Source of the DNA: Methylopila capsulata
GTDB lineage: Bacteria; Pseudomonadota; Alphaproteobacteria; Rhizobiales; Methylopilaceae
NCBI RefSeq assembly: GCF_016907975.1
Contig: NZ_JAFBCY010000005.1
Location: 186,001-250,000 of the forward strand
DNA length: 64,000 nt
Reading direction: 5' to 3'
The stretch's first letter is position 1; each line of letters opens with the position of its first letter. The notes under the pieces are model-generated. The model searched no databases. It worked only from the letters and a program-made list of their open reading frames with translations, and was not told where the DNA came from. The position numbers and the translations under genes are program-made. This document shows, one piece after another, positions 44,815 through 53,807 of the stretch.

Positions 44815-45813
44815 ATGGCTCTCACCATCACCGCTTACGACGCTGACGGCGACGGCGTCGGCGTCAACGTCGCGACCTACCTCTCAGGCTTCGACGCCGA
44901 CTTCGCCCCCAGCGGCTGGGGCTTCTTCAGCGCCAACCCGTCCGACTTCTCCGGCGACGAGTTCGCGGTGTCGGACAGCAGCGACACCACGCTGCCGATC
45001 GCGGACGGCCAGTCGGTGATCTTCGAATCCGGATCGGCCGGCGATCTCAACTACAACTTCTCGAACCACACCCTGGGCGGCGCGCTCGACGCGGTGACCC
45101 TCGGCGAGGGCCTCACCTACGCCTCGGCCGCCGACGACTTCACCTCCACGGTCGACCTCAGGATCAGCGGGTTGGGGCTCACCGGCACGGGCGCGAACAA
45201 CGCCGTGCACAACCTCGTCTACGACACGATGAACGGCGGCACGACGGCGCTGAAGGCCCAGCTCGCCGCGAACGCGATCGTGTTCAAAGGCAGCACCGGC
45301 GCGGACACCTTCACCGGCTACGGTCACGCCGACACGCTGAACGGCGGCAATGGCAACGACACGCTCACCGGCGGCGCAGGCAATGACACGCTGAACGGCG
45401 GCGCGGGCAACGATCGTCTCATCGGCGGCCTGGACAACGACCGTCTCGTCGGCGGCGACGGCGCCGATGTCTTGAGCGGCGGCAAGGGCAACGACACGCT
45501 CTACGGGCAGGCCGGCAACGATCGCCTCATCGGCGACGCGGGCAACGACGTCTTGATCGGCGGCGAAGGCCGCGACGTGTTCCAGTTCGCCGCGGGCTTC
45601 GGCAAGGACCGCATCAACGACTTCGAGGCGGGACCCGGCGCCGGCGACCGCATCTCGTTCGCCTCGTCGATCTTCGACAGCTTCGAGGACGTGCTGGCCG
45701 CAACCACGGACTCGGGCGCGAACGCCGTGATCAGGGTCGACGCCAACAACACAATCACGCTCCTCGGCGTGAACGCCGCAGACCTTCACGCCAACGACTT
45801 CCTGTTCACCTGA
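44815..45813 (+). CDS. hasA: HasA-type hemophore fused to RTX calcium-binding repeats
   Basis: 332 residues. The first ~155 match Has[10 protein letters not shown], then [19 protein letters not shown] with Tyr80 and His85 resembling the heme-ligand tyrosine and its helper His, and [20 protein letters not shown]. No His equals the second ligand (His32) of Serratia HasA, as in the Tyr-only Yersinia form. Residues 159-256 carry about ten RTX nonapeptides (GGAGNDTLN type), and the rest resembles the serralysin-type end ([20 protein letters not shown]), finishing DFLFT, a type I secretion tail. No signal peptide. It should be exported by a type I system not encoded here. An AAGGAG site precedes the ATG. 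Confidence 0.85.
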   Translation: MALTITAYDADGDGVGVNVATYLSGFDADFAPSGWGFFSANPSDFSGDEFAVSDSSDTTLPIADGQSVIFESGSAGDLNYNFSNHTLGGALDAVTLGEGLTYASAADDFTSTVDLRISGLGLTGTGANNAVHNLVYDTMNGGTTALKAQLAANAIVFKGSTGADTFTGYGHADTLNGGNGNDTLTGGAGNDTLNGGAGNDRLIGGLDNDRLVGGDGADVLSGGKGNDTLYGQAGNDRLIGDAGNDVLIGGEGRDVFQFAAGFGKDRINDFEAGPGAGDRISFASSIFDSFEDVLAATTDSGANAVIRVDANNTITLLGVNAADLHANDFLFT

Positions 45814-45828
45814 CCCTATTGTTCCAAG

Positions 45829-45854
45829 GCCGGCGCGGACCTGTTCGCGCCGGC
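45829..45854 (+). terminator. Hairpin between hemophore and heme oxygenase genes
   Basis: GCCGGCGCG (45829-45837) and CGCGCCGGC (45846-45854) form a perfect 9-bp stem with an 8-base loop, 16 bases after the hemophore stop. There is no T-run. It may lower transcription of heme oxygenase and TonB relative to the secreted hemophore, or protect the hemophore mRNA end. Confidence 0.45.
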
Positions 45855-45878
45855 GCCTGACCACGACGAGAGACCCCA

Positions 45879-46481
45879 ATGGCCGACGCCGCGCCCGACC
45901 TGATCGACCGCCCCGCGGAGAGCCGCGTCCAGACGCTGCGCCGCGCCACCCACGACATGCACGAGCGCCTCGACGCGCGGATCATGCAGGCCCAGCCCTT
46001 CGCCAGCCGCGCCTCCTACATCCGCTTTCTCGAGGTCCAGCGCCGCTTCCATGCGGACGTCGCGCCGCTCTACGCCGACGCCAGGCTGCAGCTGGTCGCG
46101 CCCGACCTCGCCGCGCGCGCGAAGCTGGCGCTGATCGAGCAGGACCTGCGTGATCTCGGCGCGGAGCCGGCGCCGCTGACGGACCCCGCCGTCGACCCCT
46201 CCGATCTTCCCGCCGCGCTCGGTTGGCTCTATGTGGCGGAGGGCTCCAGCCTCGGCGCCGCCTTCCTGCTGAAGGAAGCGCTCAAGCTCGGGCTGGACCC
46301 GGACTTCGGCGCGCGCCACCTCGCCGCCCATCCGGAAGGCCGCGGCCTGCACTGGCGCCGCTTCACCCAGGCGCTCGACGACGCCCCGCTGAGCGCCGAC
46401 GACGACGCCCGCGCCGTCGCGGGCGCGGCCGCCGCCTTCGCCCGGGTGCGGGCGCTGGTCGACGACCTCATGCCGAAATGA
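45879..46481 (+). CDS. hemO: Biliverdin-producing heme oxygenase
   Basis: 200 residues, typical of bacterial HemO/BphO. The proximal heme His lies in LRRATHDMHERLD (His28), and the distal helix with its glycines is GWLYVAEGSSLGAAFLLKEAL. The enzyme opens heme to biliverdin, CO and Fe(II) in the cytoplasm, releasing iron. It follows the receptor and hemophore genes, completing capture, import and breakdown. Its stop TGA overlaps the tonB start (ATGA). Confidence 0.9.
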   Translation: MADAAPDLIDRPAESRVQTLRRATHDMHERLDARIMQAQPFASRASYIRFLEVQRRFHADVAPLYADARLQLVAPDLAARAKLALIEQDLRDLGAEPAPLTDPAVDPSDLPAALGWLYVAEGSSLGAAFLLKEALKLGLDPDFGARHLAAHPEGRGLHWRRFTQALDDAPLSADDDARAVAGAAAAFARVRALVDDLMPK

Positions 46482-47341
46482 CGGCGGCAGCGGCCGCCTT
46501 TCCGGCCGCTGTGCAGGGGCCGGGCGCCGGGCGCTGGGCCGCCGCCTTCGCCGTCGCGGCCGCGCTTCATCTCGGCCTCGGCGCCGGCGCGCTGATGCGC
46601 TGGGCGCCCGCGCCGGCGCAGCCCGCGCCGGAGGCGGCGGCTGTGATGATCGACTTCGCGCCGCTGCCGACCGCTCCGGCCTCGGAGGCGAGCGACGCGG
46701 CGCCCGCGGTCGAGTCCGCGACCGCGGCCGCCGACGCGCTGGAGCCGGTCGAGCCCGACGAGGTCCAGGCGGAGCCTTCCACGGACGACGCCGCCGAGGT
46801 CCCGCCGGACGAGCGGGCCGCCGAGTCCGCCGCGCTCACCGCGGAACACGCGCCGGTGGAAGCCGTGGTCGCCGCCGCTCCGCCTGAACGGCCGGCCCGG
46901 GAGGACGCAAAGCCGCGGCCCGCGGACCCCAGGCCGAAGTCGCAGCGCGCCCGTCCGACCCCAACCCCCGCGCGCGAGACGACCGCGGCTCCCAAGGTCA
47001 ATGCGGCCCGGTCCGAGCGCGTCGCCGCCAGCTCGCCCGGGGTCGCCAGCGCGGTCGCGCCCGCCGACTGGACCAACCGCGTGCTCGCGCAGATCAACCG
47101 GCACAAGCGCTATCCGCTGCCGGCGAAGAGCCGTCGCGAGGAAGGCGTCGCCTACGTGCGCATCACCATCGATCGTTCGGGCGTCGTGCAGGCGGCGGAG
47201 CTCGCGCGCGGCACCGGGCATGCCGATCTCGACCGCGAGGCGGTGGCCGTGACCCGCCGCGCCTCGCCGCTGCCGGCGCCGCCCGCTGAGGTGCGCTCGC
47301 TGAAGATCCTGGCGCCGGTGAGCTTCAGCCTGCGGTCGTAA
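46478..47341 (+). CDS. TonB-family energy transducer (HasB-like)
   Basis: 287 residues. One N-terminal span (about 18-38, RWAAAFAVAAALHLGLGAGAL) is followed by a long Pro/Ala/Glu-rich periplasmic spacer (about 45-200) and a TonB C-terminal domain (about 205-287: WTNRVLAQINRHKRYPLPAKSRREEG, then VTRRASPLPAPPAEV). Hemophore operons of Serratia carry a dedicated TonB paralogue, HasB, and this gene sits where HasB would be expected. It would energise the HasR-like receptor. No exbB or exbD lies nearby, so it must borrow them. Confidence 0.88.
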   Translation: MTAAAAAFPAAVQGPGAGRWAAAFAVAAALHLGLGAGALMRWAPAPAQPAPEAAAVMIDFAPLPTAPASEASDAAPAVESATAAADALEPVEPDEVQAEPSTDDAAEVPPDERAAESAALTAEHAPVEAVVAAAPPERPAREDAKPRPADPRPKSQRARPTPTPARETTAAPKVNAARSERVAASSPGVASAVAPADWTNRVLAQINRHKRYPLPAKSRREEGVAYVRITIDRSGVVQAAELARGTGHADLDREAVAVTRRASPLPAPPAEVRSLKILAPVSFSLRS

Positions 47342-47367
47342 GCGGCCGTGACCCGGCCCGCCCGCGC

Positions 47368-48783
47368 TCACCCCAGCGGGTCGACCACCGCGCCGGCGTT
47401 CATCACGTTGCCAGGGTCGAACGCGGTCTTGATCCGCCGCATGGTCTGGCGGCGCACAGGATCGCCGTAGCGCTCGAGCAGGCCGCGCTTCAGCCGGCCG
47501 ACGCCGTGCTCGGCGCTGAAGGCTCCGTCCATCTCGGCGGCGAGATCGTAGAGCTGCGGCGCAAGCTCGGTCTCGATCCGCTTGGAGAAGGCGAGGCGCT
47601 CCTCGCCCGGCGGCACCAGCACGTTGTAGTGCAGGTTGCCGTCGCCGACGTGGCCGTAGACCGAGAGCCGGAAGGTCGCGTCGTAGGCCGCGACGATCTC
47701 CGCGCCGCGCACGAGGAAGGCGTCGACCGAGGAGATCGGCACCGAGATGTCGTGCTTGATGGAGCCGCCGGCCTTCAGCTCTCCCTCGGGGATGGTCTCC
47801 CGCATCCGCCACATCTCGGCGCGCTGGCGCTCGTTGCTGGCGAGCAGGCCGTCCTCGATCCAGCCGCGCTCGGCGAGTTGCTCCACCGCCCCGAGCAGCA
47901 CGTCGTCGAGCGGAATGCGGTCCGACGAGGACGACAGCTCGATCAGCAGCGTCCCGCCTTCGCCGGCGTGCAGGCCCGAATCCGAGCCGGCGACCAGGCC
48001 GAGCGCGGTGGTGGTGATGAACTCGAACGACGAGATCAGATCCGCCGTCTCGCGCCGCATCAGCGCCAGCATCTCGGCGAGCGGCGCCGCGGCGGCCAGC
48101 GGCAGCCAGGCGGTGGCGCGGCGGGAAGCCTGCGGGATCAGCTTCAGCACCGCGCCGGTGACGATCCCGAGCGTGCCCTCGGCGCCGACGAAGCACTGCT
48201 TGACGTCGTAGCCGGTGTTGTTCTTGCGCAGCCGGCGCATGTCGCGCAGCACCGAGCCGTCCGGCAGCACCGCCTCGATTCCGAGCAGCAGGTCGCGCAT
48301 CATGCCGTAGCGCAGCACCGAGAGCCCGCCGGCGTTGGTGCCGAGCAGGCCGCCGATGCGCGCGCTGCCCTGCGACCCGAGGCTCATGGGCAGCGTCAGA
48401 CCGGCGTCGTCCGCCGCCTTCTGGGCGTCGGCGAGGATGACGCCCGCGTCGAGCGACAGGGTGAAGCCGAGCGGATCGACGGAGCGGATCTTCGCCATGC
48501 GCTCGAGGCTGACCACAAACTGCCGCCCGCTCTCGTCCGGCGTCGCCCCGCCGCAGTAGGAGGTGTTGCCGCCCTGCGGCACCAGGCCCAGGCCGGCCGC
48601 GCCGACGATCTCGACCGCCTTCACGACCTCTTCGGTGGAGGTGGGCCGCAGGATCGCAGGGGACTTGCCTGTGAGGTACTTCCGCATGTCGACGAGGTAG
48701 GCGCCCGTCCGCTCGGGGTCCGTCAGCACGCCTGCGTCGCCGAGAGCGGCGCGAAGGGCGGCGAGGACGGTGTCGGTGCTCAT
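47368..48783 (-). CDS. FAD-linked 2-hydroxyacid dehydrogenase (GlcD/D-lactate dehydrogenase type)
   Basis: 471 residues with an FAD-binding PCMH domain (LRPTSTEEVVKAVEIVGAAG, LVPQGGNTSYCGGA, GLLGTNAGGLSVLRYG, VGAEGTLGIVTGAVLKL) and an FAD-oxidase C-terminal domain with the metal/active-site motifs GHVGDGNLHYN and AEHGVGRLKRG. Such flavoproteins oxidise D-lactate, D-2-hydroxyglutarate or glycolate and pass electrons on to an electron acceptor. Substrate cannot be decided here. It is separated by 245 bases from the MHS transporter upstream on the same strand, which could import the acid. Confidence 0.88.
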   Translation of the reverse strand: MSTDTVLAALRAALGDAGVLTDPERTGAYLVDMRKYLTGKSPAILRPTSTEEVVKAVEIVGAAGLGLVPQGGNTSYCGGATPDESGRQFVVSLERMAKIRSVDPLGFTLSLDAGVILADAQKAADDAGLTLPMSLGSQGSARIGGLLGTNAGGLSVLRYGMMRDLLLGIEAVLPDGSVLRDMRRLRKNNTGYDVKQCFVGAEGTLGIVTGAVLKLIPQASRRATAWLPLAAAAPLAEMLALMRRETADLISSFEFITTTALGLVAGSDSGLHAGEGGTLLIELSSSSDRIPLDDVLLGAVEQLAERGWIEDGLLASNERQRAEMWRMRETIPEGELKAGGSIKHDISVPISSVDAFLVRGAEIVAAYDATFRLSVYGHVGDGNLHYNVLVPPGEERLAFSKRIETELAPQLYDLAAEMDGAFSAEHGVGRLKRGLLERYGDPVRRQTMRRIKTAFDPGNVMNAGAVVDPLG

Positions 48784-48977
48784 CGGTCGGGGCTCCGGGA
48801 AGGTCGATCAATGCGGGAGGTTATAGCCCGCCGCCTGTCCGGGACCCACCCCACCCGACCTCGGCTGCGCCAAGGCCGCCTCCCCTTCCGGAGGAGAGAC
48901 CGCCCGCCTCTGGTTCTCGAGCTTTTGAGGATTAGCCGGGATGGGATGGGGCCTTCGGCGCATCGCCCAAACACGAA

Positions 48978-49005
48978 GGGCGCAGCCACGCGGCCGCGCC
49001 CTTCC
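48978..49005 (-). terminator. Hairpin downstream of the MHS transporter gene
   Basis: AAGGGCGC (48978-48985) pairs with GCGCCCTT (48998-49005) around a 12-base loop, 24 bases beyond the stop of the transporter gene on its strand. Its T-richness after the stem is modest (TTCGTGTTT), so it is a candidate terminator only. Confidence 0.4.
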
Positions 49006-49028
49006 CGAACAGCCCGGCGATGAAGCCC

Positions 49029-50351
49029 TCAGTCGACCGTGGCGAGCTGGCGGGCGAAGAACAGCGAGGCCAGCGTGCAGGCGACGCCCGACAGCAGGTA
49101 GAGCGCCACGAAACCGAGGCCGAACTTGGCGGAGAAGCCGAGCGCGACCAGCGGGGCGAAGCCGGCGCCGATCAGCCAGGCGAGGTCGGAGGTCAACGCC
49201 GAGCCGGTGTAGCGGTTGCGGCGCTGGAAGATTGAGGAGAGCGCGCCGGAGGACTGGCCGAAGGCGAGGCCGAGCAGCCCGAAGCCGACGAGGATGAACG
49301 CGGTCTCGCCGTTCACGCCGCCGCCGAGCAGCCAGGGCGCGAGCAGGCTGTAGACGCCGATCGCGACCGCCGCGGAGCCGAGCACCGTCCGCCGGCCGAC
49401 GCGGTCGGCGAGCAGCCCGGACGCCACGATCGCGGCGATGAAGACGAAGGCGCCGATGATCTCGATCACAAGGAATTCGCCGGCGTGCCGGTCCGTGAAC
49501 AGCGTCACCCAGGACAGCGGAAAGATGGTCACGAGGTGGAACAGCGCGAAGCAGGCGAGCGGCGCGAAAGCGCCGGTCAGGACAGTCAGGCCGTCGACCT
49601 TCAGCAGCTCGTAGATCGACGTCGGGTCGAGTTCCTGGCTTTCGAGCGACTCGCTGTACTCCTTGGTCACGACGAGCCGCAGGCGGGCGAACAGCGCGAC
49701 GACGTTGATCGCGAAAGCCGCGAAGAACGGATAGCGCCACCCCCAGCTCAGGAAGTCGGCCTCGGACAGCACGCCGACGAAGAACAGGAACAGGCCGGCG
49801 GCCAGCAGGAAGCCGAACGGGGCTCCCAGCTGCGGCATCATCGCATACCAGCCCTTCTTGTTCTCTGGAGCCGACAGCGCCAGCAGCGACGGCAGGCCGT
49901 CCCACGCGCCGGCAAGAGCAAGGCCCTGGCCGATACGAAAGGCGGCGAGCAGATAGATCGCGGCGGCGCCGATCTGGGCGTGGCTCGGCAGGAAGCTGAT
50001 CGCGGCGGTCGAACCGCCGAGCAGGAACAGCGCGATGGTGAGCTTCACTCCGCGGCCATGCCGGCGCCCGATCTCGGTGAACAGCACGGAGCCGACCGGG
50101 CGGGCGACGAAGGCCAGCGAGAAGATCGCGAAGGAGTACAGCGTGGCCGTGAGCGGCTCCGCTCCAGGGAAGAGGAGCTTGGGAAACACCAGCACCGAGG
50201 CGATGCCGTAGACGAAGAAGTCGAAGAACTCCGACGTCCGGCCGATCACCACCGCGAGCGCGATCTCGCCCGGCGACACGCTTTCATGCCGCTCGGTCTT
50301 TCCCTCGTCGGGGGCCATCTCCCCGTGCGTCAAAACCGCCTGCTGGCTCAT
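49029..50351 (-). CDS. MFS transporter, MHS family
   Basis: 440 residues, 12 spans. The start MSQQAVLTHGEMAPDEG has a GGTGG site upstream. MHS features: VVIGRTSEFFDFFVYGIASVLVF, RPVGSVLFTEIGRRHGRG, and GLALAGAWDGLPSLLALSAP, a divergent variant of the usual GGEWGGA. A second half motif is LLADRVGRRTVLG. It is upstream of the FAD-linked hydroxyacid dehydrogenase on the same strand and may import its substrate. It is divergent from cyoA, 281 bases away. Confidence 0.86.
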   Translation of the reverse strand: MSQQAVLTHGEMAPDEGKTERHESVSPGEIALAVVIGRTSEFFDFFVYGIASVLVFPKLLFPGAEPLTATLYSFAIFSLAFVARPVGSVLFTEIGRRHGRGVKLTIALFLLGGSTAAISFLPSHAQIGAAAIYLLAAFRIGQGLALAGAWDGLPSLLALSAPENKKGWYAMMPQLGAPFGFLLAAGLFLFFVGVLSEADFLSWGWRYPFFAAFAINVVALFARLRLVVTKEYSESLESQELDPTSIYELLKVDGLTVLTGAFAPLACFALFHLVTIFPLSWVTLFTDRHAGEFLVIEIIGAFVFIAAIVASGLLADRVGRRTVLGSAAVAIGVYSLLAPWLLGGGVNGETAFILVGFGLLGLAFGQSSGALSSIFQRRNRYTGSALTSDLAWLIGAGFAPLVALGFSAKFGLGFVALYLLSGVACTLASLFFARQLATVD

Positions 50352-50632
50352 GCGTCCACCCTCGTCCTTTTCCCCGTGCGCGTCCGTTCGGCGGCGCGTC
50401 GCCTTGTTCTCTCGAACGGAGTATGGCGCGCGCGGCCATCGATTCCTACGCTCAACTCGGCGGAGGGCGTCCCGTTCCCGAGCGACCGCCGCCGAGAGCG
50501 CGACGATGCGCGCACTCCAATCCTGTTGCAGCGCAAAAGCCCATGGGACAAACCGTCCAATGTCGCGGCCGCCGCTAGGCGCATAGGCCGTCACGCGAGC
50601 CTTCGTCACACCAACCTGATCAGGCCGTTACG

Positions 50633-51781
50633 TTGACATTCCGCAGACTCGTCCTCCTCCCGCTGTTGGGCCTGCTCGCAGGCTGCAACCTGGTCGTGAT
50701 GAAGCCGTCGGGCGATATCGCGTCGCAGCAAAGCGACCTGATCGTCATCTCGACGATCCTCATGCTGCTCATCATCATTCCGGTGATGGCGCTGACCGTC
50801 CTGTTCGCCTGGCGCTACCGCCAGTCCAACAAGGACGCGGTCTACGATCCCGACTGGCACCACTCGACGCGGCTCGAGATCGTCATCTGGGCGGCCCCGC
50901 TCGCGATCATCGTGGCGCTCGGCGCGATCACCTGGGTGTCGACCCACCTGCTCGATCCCTACCGGCCGCTCGACCGCATCGCCGCCAACCGCCCGCTGCC
51001 CGAAGGCGTGAAGCCGCTCGTCGTCGAGGCCGTGGCGCTCGACTGGAAGTGGCTGTTCCTCTACCCCGACCTCGGGATCGCGACGGTGAACGAGCTGGCG
51101 GCTCCGGTCGACCAGCCGATCCAGTTCAAGATCACTTCGTCGACGGTGATGAATTCGTTCTTCATTCCGGCGCTCGCGGGCCAGATCTACGCCATGCCCG
51201 GCATGGAGACGAAGCTCCACGCGATCATCAACAAGGCCGGCGAGTACGACGGCTTCTCCGCGAACTACAGCGGCGCCGGCTTCTCCGACATGCGCTTCAA
51301 GTTCCACGGGCTCGCCCGCGAGGACTTCGACAGGTGGGTCCAGTCCGCGAAGGACGGCGGCGGTTCGCTGGACCGCGCGGGTTATCTCGGGCTCGAACGC
51401 CCCAGCGTGAAGGAGCCGGTGAAGCGCTACGGCGCCGTCGATCCCGCGCTCTACGACGCGATCCTCAACATGTGCGTCGACACCGCCAAGATGTGCATGA
51501 AGGACATGATGCGCATAGACGCCAAGGGCGGCATGGGCATGGCCGGCATCGGCAACGTGTTCGCGCTCAAGTACGACAGGCCGCGCGTCCGCGGCGGAGA
51601 GCAGGCCCCGCCGAAGCGCTTCGTCGCAGCCGTCTGTACCCCCGAGGCGCCCCGCGACGGCGAGACCCCGGAGGTCGCGACGCCGCGGCCTGCGGCCGCC
51701 GGCCGCGCTTCGCTCGAAACCTTTACGCCCCGCACGTCGGTCGCCGAGCGCGCTCAGGCCGACCGACCGGTCGCGGAATGA
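50633..51781 (+). CDS. cyoA: Cytochrome bo ubiquinol oxidase subunit II
   Basis: 382 residues. A lipoprotein signal ends in the lipobox LLAGC (Cys19). Two spans follow (about 40-60 and 85-105), then the periplasmic cupredoxin-like domain (VVEAVALDWKWLFLYPDLGIATVNE, ITSSTVMNSFFIPALAGQIYAMPG). It lacks the CuA ligands, as in quinol oxidases. The C-terminal ~60 residues are a Pro/Ala/Arg tail longer than in E. coli CyoA. The start is TTG. It is the first gene of a seven-gene run ending with regA. Confidence 0.93.
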   Translation: MTFRRLVLLPLLGLLAGCNLVVMKPSGDIASQQSDLIVISTILMLLIIIPVMALTVLFAWRYRQSNKDAVYDPDWHHSTRLEIVIWAAPLAIIVALGAITWVSTHLLDPYRPLDRIAANRPLPEGVKPLVVEAVALDWKWLFLYPDLGIATVNELAAPVDQPIQFKITSSTVMNSFFIPALAGQIYAMPGMETKLHAIINKAGEYDGFSANYSGAGFSDMRFKFHGLAREDFDRWVQSAKDGGGSLDRAGYLGLERPSVKEPVKRYGAVDPALYDAILNMCVDTAKMCMKDMMRIDAKGGMGMAGIGNVFALKYDRPRVRGGEQAPPKRFVAAVCTPEAPRDGETPEVATPRPAAAGRASLETFTPRTSVAERAQADRPVAE

Positions 51782-51799
51782 CCGACGAGAGTTTGTGAG

Positions 51800-53803
51800 A
51801 TGACCCCAACCCCGGCCCCCGAGAGCCTGCTGTTCGGCCGCCTCTCGCTCGAAGCCATTCCGCTGCATGAGCCGATCCTGCTCGTGACCTTCGCCGGCGT
51901 GGCCGTCGGCGGTCTCGCGACCCTCGGCGCGATCACCTACTTCCGCCTCTGGGGGTGGCTGTGGCGCGAGTGGCTGACCTCGATCGACCACAAGAAGATC
52001 GGGATCATGTACATGATCCTCGGCGTCATCATGCTGCTGCGCGGCTTCTCCGACGCCCTGATGATGCGCGCCCAGCAGGCGATCGCCTTCGCCGGCTTCG
52101 AAGGCTACCTGCCGCCGCACCACTACGACCAGATCTTCACCGCCCACGGCGTGATCATGATCTTCTTCGTGGCGATGCCGATGGTCACCGGCTTCATGAA
52201 CTACGTCGTGCCGCTGCAGATCGGCGCGCGCGACGTGGCCTTCCCTTTCCTGAACAACTTCAGCTTCTGGATGACGACCGGCGGCGCCGTGCTCGTCATG
52301 ACCTCGCTGTTCGTCGGCGAGTTCGCCGCCACGGGCTGGCTCGCCTACCCGCCGCTGTCCGGCATCGCCTACAGCCCCTGGGTCGGCGTCGACTACTACA
52401 TCTGGGCGCTGCAGATCGCGGGCGTCGGAACCTTGCTGTCGGGCGTCAACCTGATCGCCACCATCGTGAAGATGCGGGCGCCGGGCATGACCATGATGCG
52501 CATGCCGATCTTCACCTGGACCGCCCTCTGCACCAACGTGCTGATCGTGGCGTCCTTCCCCGTGCTGACCGCCGTGCTGGCGCTGCTCTCCCTCGACCGC
52601 TACCTCGGCACCGCCTTCTTCACGAACGACATGGGCGGCAACCCCATGATGTACGTGAACCTGATCTGGATCTGGGGCCACCCGGAGGTCTACATCCTGA
52701 TCCTGCCCGCCTTCGGCATCTTCTCCGAGGTGGTCTCGACCTACTGCGGCAAGCGCCTGTTCGGCTACGCCTCGATGGTCTACGCCACGGTGGTCATCAC
52801 CATCCTGTCGTACCTCGTCTGGCTCCACCACTTCTTCACGATGGGGTCGGGCGCGAGCGTGAACTCGTTCTTCGGCATCACCACGATGATCATCTCGATC
52901 CCGACGGGCGCGAAGATCTTCAACTGGCTGTTCACGATGTATCGCGGCCGTATCCGCTTCGAGCTGCCGATGATGTGGACCGTCGCCTTCATGCTGACCT
53001 TCGTCATCGGCGGCATGACGGGCGTGCTGCTGGCCGTGCCGCCGGCCGACTTCGTCCTGCACAACTCGCTGTTCCTGATCGCGCACTTCCACAACGTCAT
53101 CATCGGCGGCGTGCTGTTCGGCCTGTTCGCCGGCATCAACTACTGGTTCCCGAAGGCCTTCGGCTTCAAGCTCGACGAGTTCTGGGGCAAGGTGTCGTTC
53201 TGGTTCTGGGTGGTGGGCTTCTATGTCGCCTTCATGCCGCTCTACGTCCTGGGCCTGATGGGCGTCACCCGCCGCGTCTCGAAGTTCGAAGACCCCTCGC
53301 TGCAGATCTGGTTCGTGATCGCGGCCTTCGGCGCGGTGCTGATCGCTGTCGGCATCGGCGCGTTCCTGATGCAGATCTTCGTCAGCATCCGGAAGCGCGA
53401 GCAGCTCAAGGACGTCACCGGCGATCCCTGGGACGGGCGCACGCTGGAGTGGGCGACCTCGTCGCCGCCGCCGGCCTACAACTTCGCCTTCACCCCCGTG
53501 GTGCACGACCTCGACGCCTGGCACGACATGAAGCGCCGCGGCTACGTGCGGCCGACCTCGGGCTTCATCCCGATCCACATGCCGAAGAACACCGGCGCGG
53601 GCGTCGTGCTGTCGGCTCTCAGCGTGATCTGCGGCTTCGCCCTGATCTGGCACATCTGGTGGCTCGCCGCCGCCAGCCTGCTGTGCCTGATCGCGGCTGC
53701 GATCGTGCACACCTTCAACTACGACCGCGACTTCCACATCCCGGCGTCCGAGGTCATCGCCTCGGAGCGGGCGCGGACGAAGCTGCTCGAAGGGCGGGCC
53801 TGA
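51800..53803 (+). CDS. cyoB: Cytochrome bo ubiquinol oxidase subunit I
   Basis: 667 residues, about 15 spans. The heme-copper core motifs are complete: [15 protein letters not shown] (low-spin heme His), [17 protein letters not shown] (CuB His and the cross-linked Tyr), HHFFTMGSG (CuB His pair), GAKIFNW, and [13 protein letters not shown] (high-spin heme His). It is the catalytic subunit that reduces O2 and pumps protons with ubiquinol as donor. It begins 19 bases after cyoA and ends 5 bases before cyoC. Confidence 0.97.
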   Translation: MTPTPAPESLLFGRLSLEAIPLHEPILLVTFAGVAVGGLATLGAITYFRLWGWLWREWLTSIDHKKIGIMYMILGVIMLLRGFSDALMMRAQQAIAFAGFEGYLPPHHYDQIFTAHGVIMIFFVAMPMVTGFMNYVVPLQIGARDVAFPFLNNFSFWMTTGGAVLVMTSLFVGEFAATGWLAYPPLSGIAYSPWVGVDYYIWALQIAGVGTLLSGVNLIATIVKMRAPGMTMMRMPIFTWTALCTNVLIVASFPVLTAVLALLSLDRYLGTAFFTNDMGGNPMMYVNLIWIWGHPEVYILILPAFGIFSEVVSTYCGKRLFGYASMVYATVVITILSYLVWLHHFFTMGSGASVNSFFGITTMIISIPTGAKIFNWLFTMYRGRIRFELPMMWTVAFMLTFVIGGMTGVLLAVPPADFVLHNSLFLIAHFHNVIIGGVLFGLFAGINYWFPKAFGFKLDEFWGKVSFWFWVVGFYVAFMPLYVLGLMGVTRRVSKFEDPSLQIWFVIAAFGAVLIAVGIGAFLMQIFVSIRKREQLKDVTGDPWDGRTLEWATSSPPPAYNFAFTPVVHDLDAWHDMKRRGYVRPTSGFIPIHMPKNTGAGVVLSALSVICGFALIWHIWWLAAASLLCLIAAAIVHTFNYDRDFHIPASEVIASERARTKLLEGRA

Positions 53804-53807
53804 CGCC

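Noticed and set aside
48838-48895. GC-rich stretch between the hydroxyacid dehydrogenase and MHS genes, considered as another palindromic repeat
   Set aside because: It resembles one arm of such an element but I found no clear second arm, so it was not listed.
50532-50542. TTGCAGCGCAA upstream of cyoA, considered as an FNR-type site
   Set aside because: The FNR consensus is TTGAT-N4-ATCAA; this 11-base palindrome lacks the T/A positions and the spacing.
50615-50624. Palindrome CCTGATCAGG just before cyoA, considered as an operator
   Set aside because: Ten bases with a GATC centre is weak evidence by chance expectation; no regulator match known to me.
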